Assembly: GCA_035772405.1 (NCBI GenBank)
Contig: JAYKKM010000469.1
Coordinates: 2,420,001 to 2,484,000 of the forward strand
Reading direction: 5' to 3'
DNA length: 64,000 nucleotides
From: Chrysogorgia sp. JL179-B06
Lineage: Eukaryota > Cnidaria > Anthozoa > Scleralcyonacea > Chrysogorgiidae
Part shown: positions 1 through 12,100 of the stretch, piece by piece
Position numbering within the stretch: position 1 is the first letter of the stretch
Layout of the letters: every line of letters starts with the position of its first letter
Position numbers and translations under genes: made by a program
The notes under the pieces: model-generated
What the model was told of the DNA's origin: nothing
Seen by the model: only the letters and a program-made list of their open reading frames with translations
Databases searched by the model: none

Positions 1-247
1 CATCTTGAAACTATTTAGGGTAGGTAGGTTGGCATTAATATTTATTCAAGAAACATTTTTGATAATAGCCGTCGAATAGCCAACATCTTGTTTTTTCCCC
101 ACGTTGTTACAATGGAGCTACAGTAATTACTAGCTACAGTAATTGAGTAGGATGGTGTCAATTGCAAAGTAAGCATGCGGCGAGGGAGCTATTTATGTTA
201 GCCATATAGGCACAACATCGTAGTCAATGTATCCAAGGCATTATGTG

Positions 248-460
248 ACCCCTCCCGCAAGCAATCGTTTTCTGGACGATCTTTTTATTAGTATTATGGT
301 TAGTAAAACTAAGTTGTTTTGGGGTTAGCAGTTCTATGATGTATTTCATCATACAGGCATGTCCAATCGTATGATAGCAGCAGTACAATCTCTTATTTCG
401 TCCCACCTCTCGCGGATACTAAAAAAGACTGTCCAGAAAACGATTGCTTGCCGGAGGGAG
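248..460. repeat. Short inverted-repeat element
   Basis: A near-perfect inverted repeat of about 27 bp (arms 248-277 and 431-460, sharing GCAAGCAATCGTTTTCTGG) bounds a roughly 210-bp segment. No coding capacity is recognised, and the small open frames across it look incidental. Probably a non-autonomous DNA transposon (MITE). Confidence 0.5.
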
Positions 461-640
461 ACACAGAACGCCCGGGATAAATTGACTACCGCAGAACATA
501 CTATTTTGCGTTGCCAAATCAAAAACAAAGTTGCCAGCAACTGGGCAAGAGTTAATGATGAACTTTGGCAGAAGGAAAACAGCGAAATGTTGGTTGACGC
601 TTAATTTGTCGTTCCAGCCTTAACTTAGTTTATTTTTAGT

Positions 641-895
641 CTATCAGATTTATCACTCAGTTTTAGGTGAACGGAATACCCCAACAGGCTAGAAGCCAAT
701 GTATGATAGGGGTTCCGAGGGCCTACGATTTAAGGTCGTTATCCGAGAAGACCCGAAAGTCTTACCATTTGCTGGTATTATTGCAAAGGCAGCACTTTCT
801 CCTCAATTATTTTTAAGACCCTGAGTGGAGGAGGTCCGACCCAGGATTTGAACATGTTCCCAGCTCATAGACATTTATAGTAACCACTAGACCAC
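641..895 (-). repeat. tRNA-derived SINE, copy 1
   Basis: Reading leftward, the element starts with a tRNA-like head at about 835-895 (A-box-like GTGGTCTAGTGGTTAC, B-box-like GTTCAAATCC). It continues into a body ending near 641. The same head and body recur in the opposite orientation at 41088-41330, which defines a dispersed family. The head is too degenerate to be a working tRNA gene. A SINE transcribed by RNA polymerase III is the best explanation. Confidence 0.75.
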
Positions 896-1019
896 TTCGC
901 TGTGATTTCTTGTTTTTTTCTTCAAAAAAAGTTTAGGGTCGGGTGGGAACTATGGGTCGGTCGGAAAACCGGAACCACACATTTATTTTTATTTGGCCTA
1001 GTATGTAGTACAACACTAT

Positions 1020-1410
1020 TGGTGTGCTGCTGAAATAATGTGTAGGAGGTCTAACATTGGGAGCGAAGGCCCTTCGTCGGAGAGTGAAACGTAAAGTGAA
1101 ATGAAAACTTAGTGAAACTTTTTACGTAAGATAATCATGTGACAAACAATAGCAAATAAAAACAATAAATATACCTAATAAAACTTAACAAATATTGTAA
1201 TGCAGGACACATATACACAAAGGACACATACATAAACGTACAAATGTTTCAGCGAAGGCCCTTCGTCTGAGAGTGAAACGTAAAGTGAAATAGAAACAGA
1301 TAAAGTTTGATATCCAGTTTTTGATTCTCTTTTGTGTTTCACTCTCCGACAAAGGGCCTTCGCTCGAAACGTAGGACCTCCACCAACACACTATTTTGGG
1401 AGTACACCAA
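1020..1410. repeat. Foldback MITE, family A copy 1
   Basis: The two ends are inverted copies beginning GGTGTRCTSC. Inside them lies the stretch GCGAAGGCCCTTCGTC, followed by GAGAGTGAAAC, again in both orientations. Related copies occur at 27082-27215, 28105-28168 with 29314-29510, 60785-60890 and 61500-61570, so this is the most frequent short repeat family in the window. Confidence 0.7.
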
Positions 1411-1516
1411 CCTCGACTTGATTTCTACACTACCTAAGTAGTAGTGGTGGGCGATATTACTTTGCTTAAATGTCGATACTTTTGATACTCACAATTCGAA
1501 AGAGGGTATCGTTACT

Positions 1517-1675
1517 TTTCATAAATATCGACCATTTCGATACTCCTCATGTTGCCCAAACTTGTACGAGAATGAGTACCGATTTGATAATCGGTATAAT
1601 CGGTACTCATTCTCGCACAAGTTTGGGCAACATGAGGAGTATCGAAATGGTCGTTATTTATGAAAAGTAACAATA
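1517..1675. repeat. Near-perfect 160-bp palindrome
   Basis: Two arms of about 75 bp are reverse complements of each other around a short AT-rich centre near 1596. It lies inside the larger foldback element and would form a long hairpin if transcribed. Confidence 0.75.
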
Positions 1676-2073
1676 CCATAAGAACGCTTATTAACCTAAA
1701 ATGGTATTCTGTAATAAAAAACGACAGAAAAATTTCCCTCATATTTCGTCTTAGCTAGGAGCACTTTAAAAATACCCTTGACATTTTCGGTTCTTAATAT
1801 CTAACCTTACAATAGAATAGGCATATGTCAAAAAGTGAAAATGTTACCTATTGTAAGGCTTATGCACTTGTTAGAGTTATTATATACAGAAATTATTAAC
1901 TATCAAACAAATTATTCTACATAACCACAGTATACTATGTTTTTAACGGACATTGGCAATGAAAAAATAAGTACTTTTCGATCAAAGTACGTAACTTAAA
2001 TAGCCGACGGTAATATAGTAGTTTGAGGTTGTAAAAATTCTCGTAAAGCGTATTAATTGCACTGTCAAAGTTG

Positions 2074-2546
2074 TTAAAGGGGAACTGTACCCAAAAAATA
2101 AATTACTTTTAAATAGAAGGCCTTTAAGTATAATGTTTAGAAATGTTAATAGTTTTACGGTATCTGCTCTTGTACTCGACAAATAACGTCTTCATTCTCG
2201 TATTTTATGCTTCTGGACGCCGCCATTTTCTAGTTTGTCCGGCGGCTCAAGATTGATGTACAGCGGTGGTTTTCTTTTCAATTTTGACGTCATTTGAGTG
2301 TTATCGATCTTTTGTTCCTTGCACTCAAGTGACGTCAATTTGAAAAGAAACCCCCGCTGGACCTCGAGTCTGAGCCGTCGAGCAAACTCGAAAATGGCGG
2401 CGTCCAGAAGCATAAAATACGAGAATGAAAACGTTATTTCTCTAGTACAAGAGCAGATACCGTAAAACTATTAACTTTTCTAAACATTATACTTAAAGGC
2501 CTTTTATTTAAAAGTAATTAATTTTTTGGGTACAGTTCCCCTTTAA
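2074..2546. mobile_element. TTAA-flanked foldback element, copy 1
   Basis: The ends read TTAAAGGGGAACTGTACCC and its reverse complement, with TTAA at both borders (2074-2077 and 2543-2546). A second copy lies at 22403-22889. TTAA target sites are typical of piggyBac and Kolobok elements. This copy encodes nothing, so it is a non-autonomous member whose superfamily is not settled. Confidence 0.7.
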
Positions 2547-3074
2547 CCTGAATAATTGTCCGCCATCTTGGATGTATTTTCGATATGTTTGTGACGTCAC
2601 AACCGTAAAGCGACATTTTTATCTAGCCATCCTCGTGTCTATATAAGTTTGAAACTCGATTTTTGTGAATGTCTTCCTTTTTCAATTGAACCACACCATT
2701 TCAAAAAGCATTCCGCGGAAACTCGGCTACCCACAGAGTAGTTTCATCAGGTTTACCCCAGGTGTGACGTCACCAACTTCCCAGTTAATTAGGCAAATTA
2801 TTACAGCAAGATGGCGGATGACAGGATCGTCTTTGATTCAAATTAGTTCTGTTGTTTTGTACAAGAGTAGTTGGTATCATGCAAGGTGAAATACCTGGTA
2901 TCGCCCACCACTACTAACATTGTCCCAATTTCCAAAATTAACAAACTACAGGATGAACTACAATAAAGAGCCATAACCTTTTACTTCTGTGTACAGTATA
3001 CGAAGGAGTGTTAAAGCAGGAAAGAATGCATCTCATTAATTTTGATTCATTCATCTCATCATTGTGCGTCTCAT

Positions 3075-3145
3075 TCATTTTGGCTTTGGAACAACGGATA
3101 CAACAACGATGACGATTACGAGAAGAACAATCACCACCATCATGG
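3075..3145 (-). CDS. STX8: STX8 exon 9 (membrane anchor)
   Basis: The acceptor TTTTCTTCAG precedes the exon. It encodes a run of M, V, I and L residues (starting [11 protein letters not shown]) followed by PKPK and a TGA stop. The first two bases complete the codon opened by exon 8. This is the C-terminal tail anchor expected of syntaxin-8. The Polinton lies between this exon and exon 8. Confidence 0.9.
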
Positions 3146-6100
3146 CTGAAGAAAATCAACATGAATTAAAATACAAATTATTTAAGTGTAGTTTAAAGGT
3201 TAGGACACACGAGGGGATAAATCACGGGGGCATGTTGCAGTAGTATGGGATATGGCGGTACCAGGACAGTTTTCCAAAAGTCAGATATATTTTCAAGGTC
3301 AAGTTTCAAGGTCAAGTTCTTGGAATTATTTTTGAGATAATTCCAAGAATTCCTTAAAAAAGGGGCGTGGTCGAGACGTCTTAAAAAGGGGCGTGGTCGA
3401 GACGTCTTAAAAAGAGCGTGGACGAGACGTCTTAAGAAGGACGTGGCCGAGACGTCTTAGAAAAGGGGCGTGGCCGAGACGTCTTAAAAAGGGGCGTGGT
3501 CGAGACGCCTTAAAAAGGGCGTGGTCTACTTTTTAGGAATCTATATGATTTTCCAAAAGTCAGATCCATTAGGAGTCTACACGATTTGGATAAGTGCGTT
3601 GGTACCCTGTGTTCTTTGTGTGTGGTTAAATTTGTGACTGCCATGGCTCAGCCGTGTGGGACCTACGTGTTGGTATTAAATTGGTTAAATTTGAAAATTG
3701 TTTAAATTGCTTAAATTATAAATTTATCTTTTATTGATTCAATTTTTATGACATATTGTTTTTAGGTATTTATTTTTATTTTTATTTTGTAGTGTCCATA
3801 GGCATAGCTAGATATTCCGTCTTCTGAAATGTATCTCTTGTCGTCGAAAACAACTCAGTGATATTTTATTAATCTCATAGCTTCCTAATTGGTGATTTAT
3901 ACTTCTTAGGGTTTTCATTGTGTGAGACATTTGTTTTTCTACTCGCTAGGGTGTTCCTTTGTAGTCGTCATGTCTTATGTTCTTTCTAATGACACTTTTC
4001 TTCACCCCTTTTGCGGTCTTGCCGCCGTCTCCTGTTTCCTTAATGTAGCTGTACATTTTCGCCCTCAATCCAACGAACTCAACTATTGGGACTCCTGATG
4101 TCTCGTCTTTCATCTTACCAATCACTTTCTTATTCACGGAGTTGAAGTATGGTGACGTCTTGTCATAACCACTAAAGTCAAACAATTCTTTGCTTTCGAA
4201 CATGTCCTTGTACACGTCCTTCGTCTTGATCTCATACATGAGACTATCAGTGTCTGTGAATAGTAGCTTAGCATTGTGTTTCTTCTTTATGTGGTTGTAG
4301 TGAAAGTCGTACATTAGTGTCTTCGATAGGTCGAGTATACACATGCCCTGCACGTAAGCTGGTCTATTAAGCGTTAGCGTCTCTTTGATCTTGTGTATTG
4401 CCACCAGATTTTCGTTAAATATTTTCCAACTCACGATCGTTGCCTTTGATACTAACTTTACTAGTTGCTCACTGTTAAACATCAGCTTGACGCACACCCT
4501 CTTCCTCAGATTTTCCATGGTCTTCCCAAAGACTGAGTTGTTCATCAGCTTGAAGAAGTCCTTCTCAAAGTCATTCTTAGCTGCCGTTCTCTTGACTGTG
4601 TTGAAGTCGATGTATTTTCTTCAGCCATGGAGACTGATCAAAATGTAAACACCCTATGAACCTTGCTGACTGTCATACCCAACGACATGTATAGTTGCAG
4701 GTTTCGGTAGTGAACTACGTACTTCGATTTGTCGTGTAGGTTGGGCACACAGCTTAGTCACCTCACCTGTAGATACTCCGAATTTGTCTGCTATCTTCTT
4801 ACAATATGGTGACAGCATGTCTCTACTCACTCTCATCTTCTCAGGGGCTAAGGGGTAGTCGTTGTGAAGGTCGTGCAGTCCCTTTGGATACTTAAGGTCA
4901 ACCTCAAGTATCAGCCCCTTGTCTGAGTCGTCACTGTATTTGTTGAGACTATTGATGTCAAATTCTTGACCCACTTAAACCCTCCGGTTGGCAGGTACTG
5001 GCTCATAGCCCAACCATAAAGGTTGTTTGCGTCTAGGTACGTTATGTATTTTGAAGGCTTGCTACTATCATAGTCCTTCATATATTTATTATTAGCCTTA
5101 CCATGTCTATGCGTGATGCAGGAGACAACCACCTCGCATTCCTTTCTCGATAAAACTGAAACATGTCAATATCAGTCATCAGCTCTAGTTTCACTCCTGT
5201 CATCTTTAGAGCAGCGTCCCACGATAGTCCAGGTGACTGTGAAGTAATGACAAGGATCAATTGGTAGTACTGTTTACACATTCTTCTAAAGTTCTCGAAC
5301 ACGTCAACAATAGTAGCACATCAGTCTTGAGGTACAGGTCATGGTACTCACACCATGTTCCTAATGTTGAACGTTTTTCCATACGTTTTGGCGCGTGCTT
5401 TGTAGTCTGCATCTGACACGTGCTCATCATTTAGAATGCTGTAGAACGCTTCTTGAGAAGGTAACTCGGTCTCGTCAAATCTAGTGAAGCTATCCATATG
5501 GTCATATGGGTACACGCCTTTACGTGACACTAACTCTAACCCTTCAGTGTACGCCTCAGACGTGTACTTGAAACAGTCTTTTGGTAGGTTACTAACTAGA
5601 CTGTCTAGACTAGAGCTCATGAATTGGAAACTATCTATAAACACTAGATGTTTACCTAACATGAAAGCCATGTACTTCTCCATATTGTTGGGTATGACGT
5701 TGATGCTCAACCCTAGCCCACTAATCTCCTGCATGATGAAGTGACTGTCGTAACCCCTTAGGTTGTGAAAGATGACAGGCACAGGTTGTGTGCCGAGCCT
5801 CTGTATTTACCAGTGACATGGCAATGGTCTCTAACTTTTACGTCTTCACTTACGTACTCCTTGTCACAGATGTGGCATCTGGTAGCCTTCTTAAAGTTAG
5901 TCTTGTCAGCGGAAGTCATGACCATGTCCTTGTTGAAGTGTTCCTTCTTTGTCTTTTTACAGTACTCGACTTCTTGCAGCATTTTATTCATAAATCTTCT
6001 GACTGCGCCCTTACCGCGGTACGTCTCTACAGGCTTGCTGTGCTTGTTTGTCGTAGCAGCAGACTACCTTGTACCCGTACCCGCAGTCTGTGTGTTTCTG

Positions 6101-9100
6101 GTATGCGTTAGTGTACGACTTTGTCTTTAGAGGGCGTTGCTGTGTCGATTTTCTCCGTAATAGCCTCGAAGTCAGCGAATATTACGAATGGTACCTCTAG
6201 TTGTTTGTGAAAGTTTTTGTACTTTAGAATGTTGTCTCCTTTTTCTGGCATCTTGATTGCCTGCTTTCCGTTAATCACTATGCAATTCTCTATGTGGTTC
6301 TTTAGTATGTCTACTGTGCTGAAACATTGGAGACAGTACCTACAGAAGTTCTTTTGTGCTCATGTTTTTGACTGATTGTACATAAACCTATTGAAGTCCT
6401 TAATGTACACGTAGTGGTGTTCTCGTCTCCTGTTATTAGCAGTAGATCCATACAGTCCTCGTTTTTCTCCTTAGAGATGTAGATGGGGTATGGCTGCTTG
6501 TCCTCATAATCTGAACACGTTTATGTTTATATTGTTTCAGTTTTTCTATTTTGTTGTATTGTCTCGCTGACACTTGGGAAGTCTACTCCCTTGTAGTCCA
6601 CAGTGTTAGTGTTTTTCTTATGTTTTGACACTCTCTCTGGGTGCTCGAGTACTGGGTTCTTGTGTAGTATGTGACACCACATGAAACACTTGTCGTCATT
6701 GTTCTTTATGTTGATTAGACCCTTCAATGAGTTCCTCAATTCCGACGGTAGTAGTTCGATGTAGCTGGATCCTTTTAGAGGTTTGTACACTACTACGTTT
6801 ATGTAGTGGTCGTCTATATTGTATATAGTCCACCCAGACCCTTCTGATAGCCATACCAGCTATAAACGATTTACTATCTCTTCGCTTGACTGTTCTGTGG
6901 TTTCATATATGCCGTTACCATTAACTACTGTTTTAGTGACACTATTGAAGAACGCGGTTTTAAACGTCGTTCTATCTCCATCTAATTGTTTCTCTAGAGT
7001 CACTTTTAGTGTCTCGTTGTGTTTTATACCTCTTAGTTGTCTTAGGTCTTTCCCTAGAGTTAGAACCACAGCTACTCTAGTTTTGTTGAGTTTGTGATAG
7101 TGGGTCCTTACTGTCTATCACTTCAACGTTGTACGATCTAGTGTATCCTTTTTAGTGCTACTCGCCCTTGTGTGACTGTAGGAGCGTGTTCCTATCAATG
7201 TGTGCTGGTGGTGAGAAAGGTTCGACATCTGTCGGTACTTGTGGTGGCGCTCTTGTAGGACGTTTTTGCGCTGCTTTTTTGTATAGGCTAGTGTGATTTT
7301 GTCTTTCGCCATGTTGTAGGCTTGAGAGACTGGCTTTCGTATTGACTCTGGTGTGTGTTCGACTAGCCAATCATACCACTCGTTTAGTTTTTGTCTGTAC
7401 CCAGGTTGTGGGCGATTTGGTCGTGTGGTGGTGGTTGTTGGCCTCGTTCTGCGTTTGTGTGGTGTTGGTTTTAGTAGACGTTTTGTTGGTTGTGGTGTTG
7501 GTGTGTCTAAAAGTGATGTTAGATTTTGTCCAGTGTTACTTTGTTGTCGGTGAAGACCACTCTTGGTCTTTACCGTGTAGGTGTCGTTTTTAGGACGTGT
7601 CGTTTTTTTTCCATCATACTTGACACGTTATGTCGACTAGTCTCTAGGTCATTTTTAGGACGTGTCGTTTTTTCCATCCTACTCGGCGTGTTATGTCTAT
7701 ATACTATAGGATGTGTTTTATTTCTTTAGACCCTTACCTAAAAAGAGTCGTTTTTTACAATTTACTATATACTAGTACAATGTAATCACACTTCCGAATT
7801 TCTCGAATGCTTTTTGGTCTTTAGGTGTTTATATTTAGAGGTAACATGGTATGGCCTATCGCATGTCTCACACACCCATTTGTGAGTGTTCATCCAGACT
7901 CTAGTTTGCGCTCTTGCTGCTCTTAAAGCTTCTTCTTTGGTTTGGTAAATTCTAGGTCTTCCCATTATATAATACTATATGTTTTATTTCTCTAGACCTT
8001 TTTCTGATCCACTCGTTGTAGTATGGATCTCCTCTCCCATCCCAACCTAGATCCTTGTATACTAACGCTATACAGGTTATACTCGAATCGTACCTTGACC
8101 TTACCAGGTTTGAGGTCGTTAGAACTACCTCTCAACTCTCTATACCTCTTCTAGAGCATATTCTTATGACATAGAAAATATATTTTGATATATTCTTAAC
8201 AATCAGTTGTTTCTTTTAAGGGACCATAGTATCTCTATAAAATCACTGACAACTATTGGTATGTCACTCTCACTAACTAGTCCAGTCAACATTCTCTCTA
8301 ACCACTTACTGTAACTATGAGCCGATTTCTTATACATCCAAATGTTAGGTACAAAGTTTCTAACGCGTCCATAGGTAGTCTCTCCACACTTGTTACAACT
8401 GAATACACCATCTTCGATTTGGGTTCTGTGGTTACTACACTCGTAACAGTATGTGGTGTCGTTCCACTTTTTCGGTGTTGCGTCCTTACTTCCGTTCTTG
8501 ATCTCCGTCTAATGTGTACCCTAACGTAGTACCACTCCACTTTTTTGATGTCTGAATCTCATCCAATGTATACCCGAGCGTAGAACATTCTCATTGTACA
8601 TTCGTCAACCATCTAAGTTACTATACTATTTGTATCTTTAGATTGTAGTGTGGCAACTTAAGTGTCGTCGTGATCTGTCTTAATCGATCTCGAGTCTCTG
8701 ACAATAGTAGTCCTCAACTCTTCGGTCTCATTTACCTGGCGAATAAGATTCTCACAGAGTACCAGCAATGCTGCTTTGTTGTGTTTTCTGGTTCTCGAAA
8801 AGTGTCTCCAACACATTGTGTGTCTTTGCCTCCAGTACGTCGTGTTTGAGCTTCTCGTCTGCTTCCATTGCTATCTCCTTCAAAGTTTTGGTGGTCATTA
8901 CTATAGTACTATATGTATAGTTACGTTTTTAGATCACTTTATACACCAAGTACCCAATGGGTAACCCGACAACTCCAACGAATACCATTTGATACTCTTT
9001 CATCTCAATCTGAAGGTTTGTAATAGTCTGATAAACTCAGGCTCTTTACTAAACGTCTTCCCATCATACTGTATCGTCATTACTTGTCTTAGTCGATCCA

Positions 9101-12100
9101 GAGCGTGGTTTTGTGTCGTTTATGTCTGCGTTAGCGTCTGACAACTGTTGTCTTAGCTCCTGATTTTGTCTCTCTGACGAATCTCGTTCTCGTAGAACTT
9201 TTCTTTTGCTCTTGCAAGACTTTCCAGTGCTTTGTTGTGTCTCTTTATCTCTGTCTCGTAGCCTGTATGGTTTAGCTTGCTGAATATAAATCCAGCTCCT
9301 GCGAATGCTATAGCGTTGAACAAACCTCCCGCTACCACACTAGCCATCATGTATTACGTTAGATTATTTTGAGAACGGGTCAATAGGTAAGTATTTTTTT
9401 GCTCTGCGCCCACTTAACGAGTAGCGTTGAAACGCCTACAGCAGTCGCTAACTTGAGGGTACCCTTCACTGATTCAGGAGTGCCTAACGGTTCTTTTAGT
9501 ACTTTCTTTGATACCATCGACACGGCTACGGCTCCAGCATTCACAAGGGCTGCGTCGTATAGCTCGTTCATCAGTTCTTTTCTGTCTATTGATGCCATAT
9601 ATTATACGACATGTTTTAATCGAGGCTGTCGAGTTTACGTGATGGTTTTATAACAACGGTCTTAGGCTCTTCGCTCACTACTTGTTTGTCTTGACTAATC
9701 GTGTAATACAGCGAGCCAGCGGCTATTACCACTCCTATAGTTCCTATAATGTATCCGTAGTTAAAACTATCGTCCTCACTTGTGACTCTCTCTCTCATCT
9801 TCCTCTCTTTGGCTGCTTTAGATATAGCAGCCAAGCGTTTGCCTGCCTCTATTCTCTTAGGGTCTTTGACCTTTGTTGTTGACGTTATAATAGGTACGAA
9901 CTCACTGTCAGTCATCTTATACTATACGTGGTGTCTTGTTACAGATGACCTCACAGTCGTCTCACAGGTCGTCTCTCACAGATAGAGTATTCGATGAAAG
10001 TATCTTTGGTGATTAGACAGTGTGGTTTCACTCTTAAATCTCCTATTGCAGTACTCGCACAGGACTCTGGAGTCTGTCATGTATGTCTCTATGAAATGTA
10101 TTATCTCATGTTGGTCTGAGGATAGTAACGTGTTGTACCCTTGTGATCTTAGTCTCCTTAATACCCTCATCTGGTTATTCCTAATAACCCCATTACCTTT
10201 CGGTGTTTTGAACTCTATAGCAAAACCATTGTATCTCTTGTGGAGTTGTGGGACAATCAAGTCTGGTTGTCCACCACTATAACCCTTCTTCCATCCGTCT
10301 ATTCTTTTAGTAGGTGTGTCTTGGTACTCACCCAACCCTGGGATGACTATTGTTGGGTGGTACTCTCTAATGTACTTCACAATGTCATAATGCAAGTCTG
10401 TCTCGTTCATGATTGACAGTTGGTTATACTGCGTGTAAACACCTGTTTTTCTTATAGATGGTAGAACTTCTGAGAATACCCAGTTTTGAAACTTCTTAGC
10501 TGACTCGAGTTTCGATGAGAATACTAAAGAGTAAACTCCTGGCTCTGATATTAGTATTGTGTTTGATTGTAAATTTAAAGGGGGGCGTGATTCGCGCCCC
10601 CCTTCAAACACCTCTCGTTTGACCTTATATGTATCGTCAACGTGTACACTGATAGCCCACTTCGTGTTTTTATACCCTAATGCCTTAGCGACTTCTTTTC
10701 CATAGAACCAAATATTGTCTCCATCTTTAATAGTAGTGACTGACATGTCGTTATTTCTAAATATTTCAGTGATACTCATCACCTATAATATATCACACGT
10801 TTTATTTTTGTGTTTAAATAGCAGTCATCTTAAGAAAGTAACCACTTAATAACACAAACGCATGATCTGACCAACACCCCGTTTTGAGACCTTGGTCAAA
10901 GTGACCCTTCTATCGATCGTAAACATACTATCAGTAGGGGGTCATATGTAGTGTCTTAATATTTTACTACTATTTGTACGCTGTTAGGACATCTTAATTG
11001 TAGTCTTCAAGGTATCAGTTATTTTTAAGAAAAGCTGACACCCTGTTTTAGAGGGTCGGAACCGGACCCCCCTTGTGTCTCGTATACTTTATTATACCTT
11101 TTCACCATTCCGTTGATTGGTGGGCATAAGTCAGTCACATTATCGTCCAACACTTTAACGTCTGATAGAAACATCGTCTCGTTGTAAGGAAGACCTCTAA
11201 GATACGATCTTAGTTGTGTCAGTATCTTTTTGTAGCTAGTGTGTGCAAACTTACAGTGCTCCACTCTATTCGTCAGATTGGATTTAGCCAAGTAGCCTTG
11301 GATGATCACACCAGGACCACTAATACAAGCAATGATTAGAGGGTTAGCGGTTATCGATCCAGCTATAATCCCTACTGTCGTTAACCCTATGCTAGTCATG
11401 TTTAACGATAGTTTAACTTTCTTCAACCTCTTGTATTTCCATTTGTAACAGGCTTCTAGTTTGTGGTAGTACGCGTACAAGCGTTTGAGCTCTAGCACCT
11501 CTTCCTCTGACATATCCTTCGATATGTGATTGAAAACAACAACTGACTTCTTCCTCATATATCTTAACTCACATCATATTCCTTCATCATATCTCTACCA
11601 ACTAATATTATGTCTCGGCTCGCCATGTAACCAGAGACAACCCTCACACCGTAGAACTCTATCAAAGACGGGTACTTATAGGGTGCGAGTGGTATTTTTG
11701 GTCGATGCACTCCAAAGATCGTTACGTAAGGAGACCCTATCTCTTCGTAATTAGCCGTGAAGTCTGAGTCTGTTGATCTTATGTTGTTCACCTTAACGTA
11801 GGAGTTACCCATCCTCCAATGTATTGATATCATATGTCTCTTGGTGGTGTCGATGTTATTTGGGATTGTGCACGTGTACTCCTTTACTGGATAGCCACCA
11901 CCATATGATAATTTATCACCTCCTTTGTACCCTATGTATTTGTCCCACGACCCATCATCGTTTGAGATAATCGCGTCCCAATCTGTCGTAGAAACCCTGG
12001 TGACTAATCTCACTACCACAAAAACGGATATGTCACAGTGTCGCATGCGTGGACAGTTAAAATGCACTCCAGCTTCAAACGGAATTGGAGTTAGTTCAGG

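Larger units (their letters stand above)
1439..2915. repeat. 1.5-kb composite foldback element
   Basis: Terminal inverted repeats TAGTAGTGGTGGGCGATA bound this segment at 1439 and 2915. Inside are a palindrome with about 75-bp arms (1517-1675) and a separate TTAA-flanked foldback element (2074-2546). No protein-coding region is recognised. Confidence 0.6.

Noticed and set aside
5765..6130. Plus-strand frame of 121 codons opposite the polymerase
   Set aside because: It lies on the strand opposite clear polymerase motifs and has no resemblance to a known protein.
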